The position numbers and the translations under genes are program-made. Shown in pieces: positions 21,101 to 27,487 of a stretch of DNA of 64,000 bases (its first letter is position 1; each line of letters begins with the position of its first letter). A model generated the notes under the pieces. That model made no database searches, was not told where the DNA came from, and saw nothing but the letters and a program-made list of their open reading frames with translations. This DNA is from Anthopleura xanthogrammica (lineage: Eukaryota; Cnidaria; Anthozoa; Actiniaria; Actiniidae), in contig OZ025212.1 of NCBI GenBank assembly GCA_964019055.1, forward strand, positions 1,316,157-1,380,156. Direction: 5' to 3'.

Positions 21101-22871
21101 AAGCGGCAAATATTCGCGTTCTTCGACGTATTACTATTTTAGATAAGTTTTGGTTTCTTACCGGCGTATAAACATGGCATTGGAGTAGAATTTTGGACAC
21201 TGTTATGGACATACTATACGGTCTTTTTCATTCGCTCTTACATCTAGTCAAACTGTAATTCGAAATAAATATATATTAACATTTTATCAGACATGCCTTA
21301 TAATTAAGCAAAACTCAAATAGCGTGGTGTTTTCTTTTTTTCAAAACTGGTACTTACAATTTTGTCTTGAAATTATAATGAAGCTTGTCGACAGAAACCT
21401 TAGCCGCTTGTCATGGTCTCTTCATGTTACAACGTACTGGGTATGCAAATTCTTGATTAAAATTCTTAAGTCTCGGGGGACAGCAGATCATCACATATTC
21501 TTCAGCTTACTGCGATTCTCAATATTCTGCGAACTCAGACATTTCAACGGCTTGCTATGAAATTGGTTTTTCACTGTCGTCAATCAAAACTAATCAGTCA
21601 GTATAGTACCTTTTATATTTTTGACTGGCGCCAGCGAAAAACCAAATTCCAACGGGAAACTCGCAACTACCGAGTTCGCAGAATATTGAGAATCGCAGTA
21701 ATGAACAGAACACGCCATTTCATTTCTTTTATTTCAAAGCTAACAAAATATGACATTGTCGTATAATACTTTTATTATTTAGATTTATTTTCTCTTGGGA
21801 GAAGAACAAAAAAACGTAGGAATTAAAGGGGCACTTGGATGAAAATCGACGAAAATTGGAAATGCCTTGAAACTTGGTTGAACTAATCTATATGGCCCCA
21901 ATAGTAGCCAAGCAACATATTTTCTTCACAGTCAAAATTTGCGGATAAAAATTATATATATTTTTCAGCATCTAAATTGTGAGTAAATGACGTCATTTAC
22001 TCAACCCTATTGTTCTTTTAGTTTTTAAACCAAAATTTCTCAACTGCGAGTGGCTCCCAGGCTAAAATGTTTGCCAATCTGGTTTTCATAATCATGATCG
22101 AGTCATATTATTCTTAAATACTTGAACTATTCGGACTTTGAAAATATGGGGCGTTTTCATCCAAGTGCCCCTTTAAACAAATGCATACAAACAATGGTCT
22201 TGTGAGTAAGACTTTATATTCTAAATCGGTTAGAGAATAAACACTCGTGCTTTATGGGATTTAAAGCTCCTCGCAATGATGCATTTATTCTCTAACTCTT
22301 ACTTAGTATTATTTATTTTATTAAAAGAACACAGCTTTTTCATGAGCGCTTATTCAGTTCTAACTCAAACTTCATTGGTTGCATGATCCGTTTCTTTTAA
22401 TGTCAATTCTCTTTCTTGACGTCATCAATGGATTTCTTCCATTGTGTGTGTCATCCAAGATGACGAAACATAATCACCTGATCCAGGTTTCTATATGTGC
22501 TTTTGACCATCTACATTCATATGCTCTTCATACCGAGTTTATTGAATTCTTCGTTTGCACATGATTTTCAGTGAATTCTTTGCTTATATCTTCCAACATG
22601 GCGGCCATTGCTTTTGATATTTTACTCCCTTTGGAATGATTGCTAACCAAGAATAAACTGGTGGTGTAAGTGATAAAACACAGGAATTATTTCTCTTTTT
22701 CTCAGGTGGTTTCATCGACGCAGATCCAAAGTGGCCTCGGCAGCCAATTGCAACGGCGAACCGCTGACAGAGAAGGAAATAGAACAGATCAAACACTTTC
22801 CTTTTGAAGAACTGGAAATGCAAACTGAGATTCCCAGGGTAAATCTTGAAAACCACTTATCATTCACGTGA
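3090..22871 (+). CDS. mucin-like (MUC4-like) gene 1, 22 exons, exon 21 damaged
   Basis: Split gene for a secreted or membrane adhesion protein of NIDO-AMOP-VWD-EGF type. Exons: 3090-3159, 9911-10201, 10319-10470, 11356-11712, 12143-12243, 12531-12623, 13183-13638, 13982-14127, 14405-14626, 15210-15542, 15683-15937, 16236-16432, 16695-17046, 17121-17240, 17358-17483, 17858-17977, 18367-18489, 18935-19060, 19392-19510, 19642-19727, (20035-20340 damaged), 22706-22871. All used junctions are GT-AG and phases agree. Exon 21 has lost its acceptor and first bases, so the membrane anchor is probably missing. Exon 21 is phase 2-2, so skipping it keeps frame. Intron 1 holds the tRNA-bearing mobile element. 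It may be a gene for a soluble product, or a decaying copy. Confidence 0.8.
4399..4470 (-). tRNA. tRNA-Asp (GTC), left arm, copy 1
   Basis: 72-nt cloverleaf with acceptor TCCTTGG against TCAAGGA (one G-T wobble), D arm, anticodon stem CTTGC/GCAAG with loop CTGTCGA, and T arm with TTCGATT. The anticodon is GTC. T-runs follow the 3' end. It differs at many positions from a typical animal tRNA-Asp, including G rather than A after the anticodon. Confidence 0.85.
4506..4592 (-). tRNA. tRNA-Tyr (GTA) with 14-nt intron, left arm, copy 1
   Basis: 87-nt gene. Acceptor CTCATGA pairs with TCGTGAG, the D arm reads TAGCTCAGTTGGTAGAGC, and the anticodon stem is ACAGA/TCTGT with anticodon GTA. A 14-nt intron follows position 37, the normal eukaryotic place, and contains ACAG, which can pair with CTGT of the loop. 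Removing it leaves 73 nt. Confidence 0.88.
4783..4854 (-). tRNA. tRNA-Trp (CCA), left arm, copy 1
   Basis: 72-nt cloverleaf with a fully paired acceptor (GACCTTA/TAAGGTC), anticodon stem TCTGA/TCAGA, loop CTCCAGA (anticodon CCA) and T stem ATGGG/CCCAT. The anticodon arm matches the usual eukaryotic tRNA-Trp, but the D and T arms are AT-shifted, so it is not a fresh host copy. A TTTT run follows within about 10 nt. Confidence 0.85.
5162..5237 (-). tRNA. tRNA-like gene with anticodon CTA (UAG-reading), left arm, copy 1
   Basis: Related to the adjacent tRNA-Trp: same anticodon stem TCTGA/TCAGA but loop CTCTAGA, giving anticodon CTA. The D arm and T loop are recognisable and a six-T run follows. 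The acceptor stem pairs poorly, and this copy has an extra TA just before the T arm that the other three lack. It could be a relic or an unusual suppressor tRNA. Confidence 0.55.
5343..6868 (-). pseudogene. Polinton-type packaging ATPase (A32/FtsK-HerA), frameshifted
   Basis: The family is the DNA-packaging motor ATPase of Polintons, adintoviruses and poxvirus A32 relatives. The N-terminal part (6497-6868) starts at an ATG and has a C2H2-type finger (C5, C8, H18, H23) and an intact Walker A, GMTGSGKT, around residues 75-82. One G is missing from a G-run at 6574-6577 relative to the second copy. That shifts the frame and separates Walker A from Walker B (VIVIDDQM), which lies in the second frame (5343-6620). 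The C-terminal third is Pro/Ser/Thr-rich and ends LPKWEKF inside the left arm. Family recognition is strong; activity of this copy is unlikely. Confidence 0.8.
6928..7155. repeat. central GC-rich tandem repeat between divergent genes, copy 1
   Basis: About four imperfect copies of a unit of roughly 52 bp built on GGCTCGGAGCC (itself palindromic) and GGCTCGGCTCG. It sits between the leftward ATPase and the two rightward genes, near the midpoint of the element. It could be a shared promoter region or replication centre; that is inference. Confidence 0.8.
7232..7279 (+). promoter_or_regulatory. AT-rich direct repeats upstream of the 106-aa gene, copy 1
   Basis: Three copies of a 15-16 bp unit, TAGGTTGGTATAATA, end about 65 bp before the start codon of the 106-aa gene. 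Copy 2 has only two. The TATAATA-like core and position suggest a promoter; nothing else supports it. Confidence 0.35.
7346..7666 (+). CDS. small basic protein of the Polinton-like element, 106 aa, copy 1
   Basis: ATG start, TAA stop, no introns. It has a conserved-looking N-terminal half with Cys18, Cys39 and Cys42, and a basic Gly-containing stretch near residues 78-91 ([14 protein letters not shown]) followed by a short hydrophobic tail. That tail resembles small basic proteins I associate with Polinton/adintovirus-like elements of invertebrates, but I cannot assign a function. It differs from copy 2 by only two residues (6 and 24) and is intact. Confidence 0.6.
   Translation: MSRLLVDNFGYLHFLVRCPEPQRNVLLATATPEQVHVVCEVCHNLLKGVIPLTYSQKETLRSHANDIRTLADSSVPFKTKKIILAQKGGRFVKDIASPLAGDVFLL
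7726..8625 (+). CDS. acidic zinc-ribbon protein of the Polinton-like element, 299 aa, copy 1
   Basis: The start is the ATG at 7726; an in-frame TTG lies further upstream. N-terminal domain about residues 26-126, with the motif [19 protein letters not shown] Glu/Asp/Ser-rich linker spans about 131-188. Then come four CxxC pairs (C192/195, C209/212, C228/231, C249/252), enough for two zinc sites. The last eight residues, SLPKWEKF, lie in the right arm and equal the end of the ATPase. A nucleic-acid or packaging role is plausible but unproven. This copy looks intact. Confidence 0.65.
   Translation: MKRRYSENSKEDVSDSEASSEEEPLDNEIDQMVQELSKSIPREKVLNVLHSMAASKDILYWNSHGKMTYHQRRIPVTSMKELVEYALLPYNPDVRPPRGLKTFTNGLVELGINKHLIGNQNLLVDLVATQPEDEDTDESETESQSTDDQSHNHEPHDEEEEEQSSDDEEGEQEEEQSMDEESNSDEEEQRQCHVCQEPRQFLKISVVRCPTCHWHEGHSGHLNDVVHCDICSTVFPANLQNTKKTFYCCNDCDSIHQMSLKSNRLKLIVPKHEDEQMEEEGNHGTDLEYFPSLPKWEKF
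8732..8805 (+). tRNA. tRNA-like gene with anticodon CTA (UAG-reading), right arm, copy 1
   Basis: 74 nt with the anticodon arm TCTGA-CTCTAGA-TCAGA. The T arm has one mismatch. Most acceptor positions do not pair with the 3' strand TAAGATC. Followed by TTTTTT. Probably derived from the neighbouring tRNA-Trp by duplication and a CCA-to-CTA change. Confidence 0.55.
9113..9184 (+). tRNA. tRNA-Trp (CCA), right arm, copy 1
   Basis: Same 72-nt sequence as the left arm gene, complete cloverleaf with perfect acceptor and T stems, anticodon CCA, TTTT shortly downstream. Confidence 0.85.
9375..9461 (+). tRNA. tRNA-Tyr (GTA) with 14-nt intron, right arm, copy 1
   Basis: Same 87-nt gene as in the left arm, with the intron after position 37 and all stems intact. 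The following sequence has only TTT, a weak Pol III stop. Confidence 0.88.
9497..9568 (+). tRNA. tRNA-Asp (GTC), right arm, copy 1
   Basis: 72 nt, anticodon GTC, all stems intact (TCCTTGG with TCAAGGA), followed by TTTATATTTTT, a usable Pol III terminator. Confidence 0.85.
9911..10201 (+). CDS. gene 1 exon 2: Thr/Pro mucin repeat
   Basis: Phase 1-1 exon after TTTTTACAG. It codes for about seven 10-residue units of the type [10 protein letters not shown], with variants ending LPP and ITSW, framed by NVTTTVQ and TTTTTMVQP. Such Thr/Ser/Pro runs are sites for dense O-glycosylation. It is 60 bp (two units) longer than in gene 2, and gene 3 has almost none. Confidence 0.8.
10319..12623 (+). CDS. 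gene 1 exons 3-6: NIDO domain
   Basis: Exons 10319-10470, 11356-11712, 12143-12243, 12531-12623. The translation has the NIDO pattern: an NG-LMSF step, [13 protein letters not shown], an acidic/aromatic [26 protein letters not shown], and [18 protein letters not shown]. Known NIDO domains occur in nidogen, MUC4 and related adhesion proteins. Introns have GTAAGT-like donors. The 885-bp intron 3 holds nothing I recognise. Confidence 0.82.
11741..11855 (+). repeat. simple repeat in intron 4 of gene 1
   Basis: GGTGGGT and GGAT runs followed by a GAGA-rich purine tract just after the exon 4 donor. Also present in unit 2 (about 40499-40602). No function visible. Confidence 0.75.
13183..14127 (+). 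CDS. gene 1 exons 7-8: AMOP domain
   Basis: Exons 13183-13638 and 13982-14127. Cysteine layout fits [36 protein letters not shown], then [21 protein letters not shown] followed by a PP before the VWD exon. AMOP is an extracellular adhesion-associated domain found between NIDO and VWD in MUC4. Between the CCYE and the end lies the very Trp-rich WWWGWWWW. Confidence 0.82.
13657..13915 (+). repeat. tRNA-derived SINE-like repeat in intron 7 of gene 1
   Basis: The head has tRNA-like promoter boxes (GTAGTGGTATAATGC and GGGTATGATTCC) but no cloverleaf. The body with TTTTCCTCCCTC and TCCTAGAGGTTGTTTCTGGG recurs, diverged, at 63225-63330 and in unit 2 at about 42447-42705. SINE identity is inference. 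Confidence 0.5.
14405..15542 (+). CDS. gene 1 exons 9-10: VWD domain
   Basis: Exons 14405-14626 and 15210-15542. It starts with the VWD signature [19 protein letters not shown] and continues to [21 protein letters not shown], the usual C-terminal VWD motif. VWD domains are disulphide-rich extracellular modules of mucins and von Willebrand factor. Both exons are phase 1-1. Confidence 0.85.
15683..15937 (+). CDS. gene 1 exon 11: region after VWD
   Basis: 85 residues, phase 1-1. Pattern [44 protein letters not shown] resembles the region after VWD in MUC4/SUSD2-type proteins. No separate named domain seen. Confidence 0.8.
16236..17046 (+). CDS. gene 1 exons 12-13: Ig/cadherin-like segment and EGF
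   Basis: Exons 16236-16432 and 16695-17046. The first half has NEAPKFS, an [17 protein letters not shown] core and a terminal [17 protein letters not shown] strand pair, as in cadherin-like or Ig-like folds of extracellular proteins. Then [25 protein letters not shown] and a second cysteine set CYPGVTC...[15 protein letters not shown] give two EGF-like modules. The intervening intron is strongly pyrimidine-rich (TTCTT runs). Confidence 0.75.
17121..19060 (+). CDS. gene 1 exons 14-18: five EGF domains, mostly calcium-binding
   Basis: Exons 17121-17240, 17358-17483, 17858-17977, 18367-18489, 18935-19060, each phase 1-1 and one domain long. Four begin D-[VI]-[DN]-E-C, the calcium-binding EGF start; the third (PETPC) lacks it. 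Exon shuffling of symmetrical EGF exons is typical for metazoan extracellular proteins. Confidence 0.85.
18084..18209. mobile_element. palindromic MITE in intron 16 of gene 1
   Basis: Ends CCACTCT...CAGAGCCCTG and CAGGGCTCTGG-type inverted match ending GAGAGTGG, with inner paired GCATGCTCGAC/GTCGAGCATGC. Also present in unit 2 (46881-47011). No coding. Confidence 0.7.
18741..18873. mobile_element. palindromic MITE, GACCCCTTGCACGTGACGTC ends, intron 17 of gene 1
   Basis: The ends GACCCCTTGCACGTGACGTC and the inverted form are joined by paired CAATTTGGAG/CTCCAAATTG. A second copy lies at 25272-25404. Unit 2 has a different palindromic element at the matching intron position. Confidence 0.75.
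19392..19727 (+). CDS. gene 1 exons 19-20: Pro/Thr linker and start of SEA-like domain
   Basis: Exons 19392-19510 and 19642-19727. [14 protein letters not shown] linker follows the last EGF, then a helix-rich segment ([22 protein letters not shown]) like the first half of SEA-type domains near the membrane of mucins. The last exon ends in phase 2. Confidence 0.75.
20035..20340 (+). pseudogene. gene 1 exon 21 remnant: SEA-like end and transmembrane segment, acceptor lost
   Basis: Matches gene 2 exon 21 from its seventh to eighth codon onward, including a transmembrane stretch ([20 protein letters not shown]). About 30 bp covering the polypyrimidine tract, the AG acceptor and the first bases of the exon are missing; the sequence reads TTTTTTATGCACCGCTGACC. 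The nearest downstream AG would put the frame into an early stop. Skipping the exon (phase 2-2) would keep frame and remove the membrane anchor. Confidence 0.75.
21510..21698. mobile_element. 189-bp MITE, TA duplication, unit 1 only
   Basis: Perfect ends CTGCGATTCTCAATATTCTG and its inverse, flanked by TA. Unit 2 has the site without it near 53540. The same family is inserted elsewhere in unit 2 (58441-58625), so it moved after the unit duplication. Confidence 0.85.
21827..22172. mobile_element. 346-bp piggyBac-type MITE, TTAA target site, unit 1 only
   Basis: Ends AGGGGCACTTGGATGAAAA and the inverted match, flanked by TTAA on both sides (21823-21826 and 22173-22176). Unit 2 has the empty site with a single TTAA near 53666. 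TTAA duplication is characteristic of piggyBac elements. No transposase inside. Confidence 0.88.
22706..22871 (+). CDS. gene 1 exon 22: cytoplasmic tail and stop
   Basis: Starts after TTTTTCTCAG in phase 2 and ends with TGA at 22869. Codes for a stop-transfer-like WFHRRRSK followed by an acidic tail of about 45 residues ending LSFT. It differs from gene 2 by a 6-bp in-frame length change and several substitutions. Confidence 0.8.
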
Positions 22872-23732
22872 AGTGATTCGATCAATTTTTTTGACACATC
22901 GATTTTGCAATGGATTAGTTGGCTAGTTAGAACTGGTTTCGAATAGGTATACCTGTGGTAATAGACTGAGAGAGAGACTGGTAGAGGTAACCAGGTAACC
23001 CCGTAGTAGCCCCGCACGTTGTTACATCAACACTTTAGGAAATTGAGATAAAAGTTTCAAAAAACATCGCGTAGTAAAGAAGCGCATTAAGTGATCACAG
23101 TTGCAGACCTACGTACACCAGCTTATTTGAATTTCACTCGAACTACCACATAATTTAATTTCCATTTTTATCACATACAGCAACATATTTCAATTTCTGG
23201 TCAAAAATTATATTTATGTTAAATTTATATGCAAAATTTTATAATATAATTGCAATTACGAGCATTAAATAAACGATATGTTTAAAAAATAACTTGTACC
23301 TTAATAAATCTTTGGCGGATTGGAGTTGCGGAGTCAATTGCGGTAAAAAAAAAATAATTCAGAAATTGATGCACTTTGTAGATATCGATCTTAGATGGAA
23401 GTTTGTTTTGCGGCATTCAGACCTCGTTTCATTCCTTTTTCTTTGTTTCATTTGCATTCAAACAAAGAAATGATACTCAAGGGAATGACACGTGGTATGA
23501 AATGGGCAAAACATTGTGCCCAAGGTAAAGATGTCTATTCAAGAAAAGATTTTCTGTATGTTTTATATCAAGCAACATGACTTCCTGTTCTTTCGTTATT
23601 TCCTCCTACAAACCACCCATGCCATAATAGACAAGCTTTATACTTAGTAGTCTAGTATCTCTGGGATCATCTCGATCAGTTTTATCCATGATCAAAATAT
23701 GCCCTTGGCGGGACTCGAACCTACGTCTGGTA
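22872..23732 (+). other. 3' untranslated and flanking region of gene 1
   Basis: AT-rich, non-coding, with an AATAAA at 23268-23273 in a conserved context (unit 2 at 54749-54754) that could be the polyadenylation signal. Short frames here have no support. The start of a tRNA-like repeat follows at about 23697. Confidence 0.45.
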
Positions 23733-24045
23733 TACACGCATCAAGCATTCCGCGCTACTGCTCTAAGCGCATGCTCAGGGGATTAAAAAGTGGGATAATA
23801 TATTTTGTAAAATATGCAATTTTTTGGTATATTTGACTCAAAATTCGCTTAACGGTACGTGATCTTGAATATTTAATGAAAATTGTGTTTAACAAGAAAA
23901 AATGCAACTAAAATATAACATGTTTTACAAAATATTATCTCACTTTTTAATCCCCTGAGCATGCGCTTAGAGCAGTAGCGCGGAATGCTTGATGCGTGTA
24001 TTCTAGTCTGACGCGTTAACCACTACGTATACACCACAAGGACCG
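23697..24045 (-). repeat. tRNA-like repeat split by a palindromic MITE (unit 1)
   Basis: Left piece CTTGGCGGGACTCGAACC is an inverted tRNA B-box region. The right piece, near 24001-24043, is the inverted front half (TTAACCACTACACCACAAGG-like). Between them lies a foldback MITE (23733-24000) with arms of about 70-90 bp that begins TACACGCATCAAGCATTCCG. Unit 2 equivalent at 55187-55490. The original tRNA identity is not recoverable. Confidence 0.55.
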
Positions 24046-24374
24046 ACCACGCTGGCAACGCAGCCGAGCAATGATGATATAGGGCAACCGGTGGGGATCC
24101 CAGGACGATATTTTTCTAAGTTTGCCTTTATTATGTTTGGGACAGAAATTAAAAAAGATTTTCGACTACATGATATATTTCAACGAACTTAACATTTTAA
24201 TGCAAAAGTCAATTTAGCCCTCAATCTCAAATATCAACTTGTTAGTTTTTCTATTTTTGTAATTGTAATCAATATTCTTTATTGCTATTTCATGAGAATA
24301 CTGAGGAATTAAACAAAAAATTATGTAATAATTATCAAACGTATAAATAAAATCATTCATTCATTATTAATTAA

Positions 24375-24519
24375 TTCGTTCGTTCGTTCGTTCGTTCGTT
24401 CGTTCGTTCGTTCGTTCATTCGTTCGTTCGTTCGTTCGTTCGTTCGTTCGTTCGTTCGTTCGTTCGTTCATTCGTTCGTCCGTCCGTCCGTCCGTCCGTT
24501 CGTTCGTTCGTTCGTTCGT
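24375..24519. repeat. TTCG tetranucleotide microsatellite (unit 1)
   Basis: About 36 units of TTCG with interspersed TTCA and a block of CCGT variants. The same locus in unit 2 has about 320 pure units. Confidence 0.95.
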
Positions 24520-25271
24520 ATAATAATAAACTTTAATAGCTATTAAACTCCTCGTGAGGCTTTTCAGAAACTTTTTAGAATAATCCAATAAGATAGACAT
24601 TATAAGAAGAAAGACGTAATAAGATAACCTAGGTTAAATAAAGAAAATTACTTAATAAATATGATGTATTACACTAATTTTAAAACAAACGCAAGTTACA
24701 AATTGCTCTGAGCATGTAAGTATTCCTTCGTTGAAGCCTTGAAGGTTTTGAGAGAAGTATTTTCCTTATATAATACTCTTATCTAGATTGTTCCATATAT
24801 TTACAGCTCTATAATTAAAGGTGCGTTTGCCTGCAGCTGTTTTGTACAGAGGTCGGTAATTGAAGTGAGTCACGCTTACGTGTAAAACGATCGTGAACAT
24901 TGGAGCGCTTGCGAAATTTGCAAAGATAGCTTGGGGTGAGGTTGTTTAAGCATTTATATGCCATTACTGCGTCTCCATAAACCAAAAGTTACATGATCGT
25001 ATTTTCTAGAATTCGAGACTATTTTGCTAGTGAAATTTTGTATTGACTGGAGCTTATTCATGTAAGAAAAAATAAACAAACGTATTTGACCATACTGTAG
25101 AGCATACTGTAGAGAAATAGAGCAGTTTACTAAAAACTAGAGATGTAATCATTAGCAGGAGTGTTTTTGAGTCAAAACTTGCTTTAACTCGATTAATCTG
25201 ACATATAAACTTAGCAAAACAAGAAGATACCACTCTTGAAATGTGGCTGTCATACGTTAGGTGAGAGTCTA
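24520..25271. other. non-coding 3' part of unit 1
   Basis: AT-rich. The part from about 24690 to 25230 matches unit 2 at 58385-59128, in which a MITE is inserted. No gene or RNA seen. Confidence 0.55.
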
Positions 25272-25404
25272 GACCCCTTGCACGTGACGTCAGAGCAGCT
25301 CAATTTGGAGGACAAAACAAAATAATTTTAATCTCCTGAGAATTGGAACCTATTGTTTTGCCCTCCAAATTGATTGAGCTGCATTCCGGCGTGCTGCAAG
25401 GGGT
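25272..25404. mobile_element. palindromic MITE, same family as 18741-18873
   Basis: Same GACCCCTTGCACGTGACGTC end and paired CAATTTGGAG/CTCCAAATTG core, ending GTGCTGCAAGGGG. No coding. Confidence 0.75.
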
Positions 25405-26263
25405 TTATAATTACGAGTCTAAAAATGCAACGCGTGTTTTTTTGGTTTCTATGTCAGAAGTTGTACTTCGGAAACTCTTCGGAAAGTCCGAAGATGTCAC
25501 GAAGTACGTAAATCGCCGTACGAGGCAGCCTGGGAACGACTAGCGCATGCGTACTTTGTGAAAGCGAATTTCCAGCGTGGTTTTCCACAAATACTGAATG
25601 AAACACAATATAAAGCCAAGAAAGATGTCTTCTTCTGCTGTTTTATGTACGCTCTCTTTACATACAAACGCACACACTCTTCGCGGTAGGTCTACACTAA
25701 AGATGTCGAGCGTTTTCGAAACAGACCGGTCCGCAAACACAATTATGAGAGAAGATTTACGAGTGGATCTTATCGAGAAACTTATTGTGAAACTAATCGT
25801 GAAACTTATCGTGAACTTATCGAGAATTATGCTTCAATTCAGCTATCTTTATTCTTGTACTATAAAAAACTAGCACAACTAGCTATTTATGGAGAATGTA
25901 CTTCTACAAGTTGCTCTGGATACATTAACAATGGTGACAACTGTACTTCTGGAGTGGCTGGAGTTGATGGAGTGATATATCGCTTTAGAAGACACACACA
26001 CACACACAATGCAACTAAACTGCTTAGCCCAGTTTTCGACAGATTTTGTTTATAATTGACATTGACATTGATGCTGATCATAACATTGATACTGACCGCG
26101 TACTACTGAGCTGTGACAAACAGATACTAAGTATTTGTTATTATTACGGACTACGATGGCCTCAAGATATTTTTCTATCCAACGAAAATAAACACCATAC
26201 GCGGAAATAACACACGAATAACAACATATTCGCGGTCTTTTATTTTGTATGCTAGTTAATTCA
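25405..26263. other. unit 1-specific region with a short diverged repeat
   Basis: Contains a stretch near 25598-25800 whose plus-strand frame (TNAHTLRGRSTLK) resembles a frame in the unit 2 insertion near 27697 (TNTNAVRGRHTLK). It also has short GTGAAACTTATC tandem copies. No complete gene. Confidence 0.4.
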
Positions 26264-26427
26264 GGATTGCCTTACACCGTACCGGACGAATTTTTACCCG
26301 TTCAAAATTTTCACCAGTTTATACCATTTACACGGAACTTTCTCTTTAAGAATTTTCGTCCGGATATCAAATTTCCGCGTAAACGGAACGTGGAAGAATT
26401 CTTCCGGTACCGTGTATAAGGCCAGCC
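26264..26427. mobile_element. 164-bp MITE with CCGTACCGGA/TCCGGTACCG ends
   Basis: Left CTTACACCGTACCGGACGAA and the right end TTCCGGTACCGTGTATAAG are imperfect inverted copies over about 30 bp. Non-coding. It lies just before the start of unit 2. Confidence 0.6.
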
Positions 26428-26551
26428 TCAAACGAAAATAAACACGCTGGAATATACTATAAACAGCTTGAGTTTCAGAGCGTTGTAGCACGTATTAATT
26501 AATTATTCAGGGTAAGAATAAGATTGAAAATGCGAGGATACCTATCTTTCA

Positions 26552-26602
26552 AGCCAGGGTCCGAGCCAGGGTCCGAGCCAGGGTCCGAGCCAGGGTCCGA
26601 GC
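26552..26602. repeat. 12-bp minisatellite at the start of unit 2
   Basis: About four copies of the GGTCCGAGCCAG unit, followed by the same unique sequence as after the array at 1-274. Marks the junction between units 1 and 2. Confidence 0.92.
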
Positions 26603-27487
26603 CTGGATTTAGGCTTTTAGTATCATATTATGAGAAAATCTATCGTAAAAATGTGAAATAAAGTAAAGACCTTTGAAAAGAATTACTGAATTGTCGTGTG
26701 GTTAGATTTTGAAATCCAGTAGTTGAACATCTTATTTTTCGCTGTGACTATATGCTCGGCAGTCGGAAATGGTTTGACTTGATGGACACAACTATGCCCG
26801 GCAGTCCGAACTTTAATTCATTCGGCAAAACAACACAAGTAAACGCAATCCAATGAATTCGAAGCCCAGTGAGTGGAATCATCTTTCGTAAACGGGGTAA
26901 ACTCCTCACCAGGCTGAAGTTAGCCGCACATTCAGTCACACATTCGACTTTAACTCATAAATCGCGAAATCGAAAGTAAACCCCACTCGAAAACCACCTA
27001 ATATTGTGTAGAAAATTACCGGCTTCTTCCTGATTAAAATAATATTTGGCACAAATCGGTTGGAAGCTCCCAGCATACTATAGCACTCGACACTTTTTCT
27101 GATTTTTTGATCGTTCGCCCGAATTACAATCATTTTTTTCAATCCTTAATAACTCATCTAAAATGTATTTGATTCCTGTGTAAATTGTAATTCTTTCAAA
27201 TTTATTCGATTCCTCTAAAAATAGTAAACCAAATTGATGTTACCATTTCGAACAACAAGTTTTAAAATAACAATAATTTTGATGCAGCCTTGGAGTCGGC
27301 AAACAAACTCCGAGTTGCCTTTGAACGAGAATCAAATGCCGCCTATAAACTATCGAGAATTTGTAGAACATTTCTAAGCGAATTTGTAAAGAATATCTGC
27401 TGATTTCACAGTATGAATAGAAGGAAGCAATAATATTATAGGCTTGTTGCAAATAATCCTGACTCGGATCCTGGCTTTACTGCTAGT

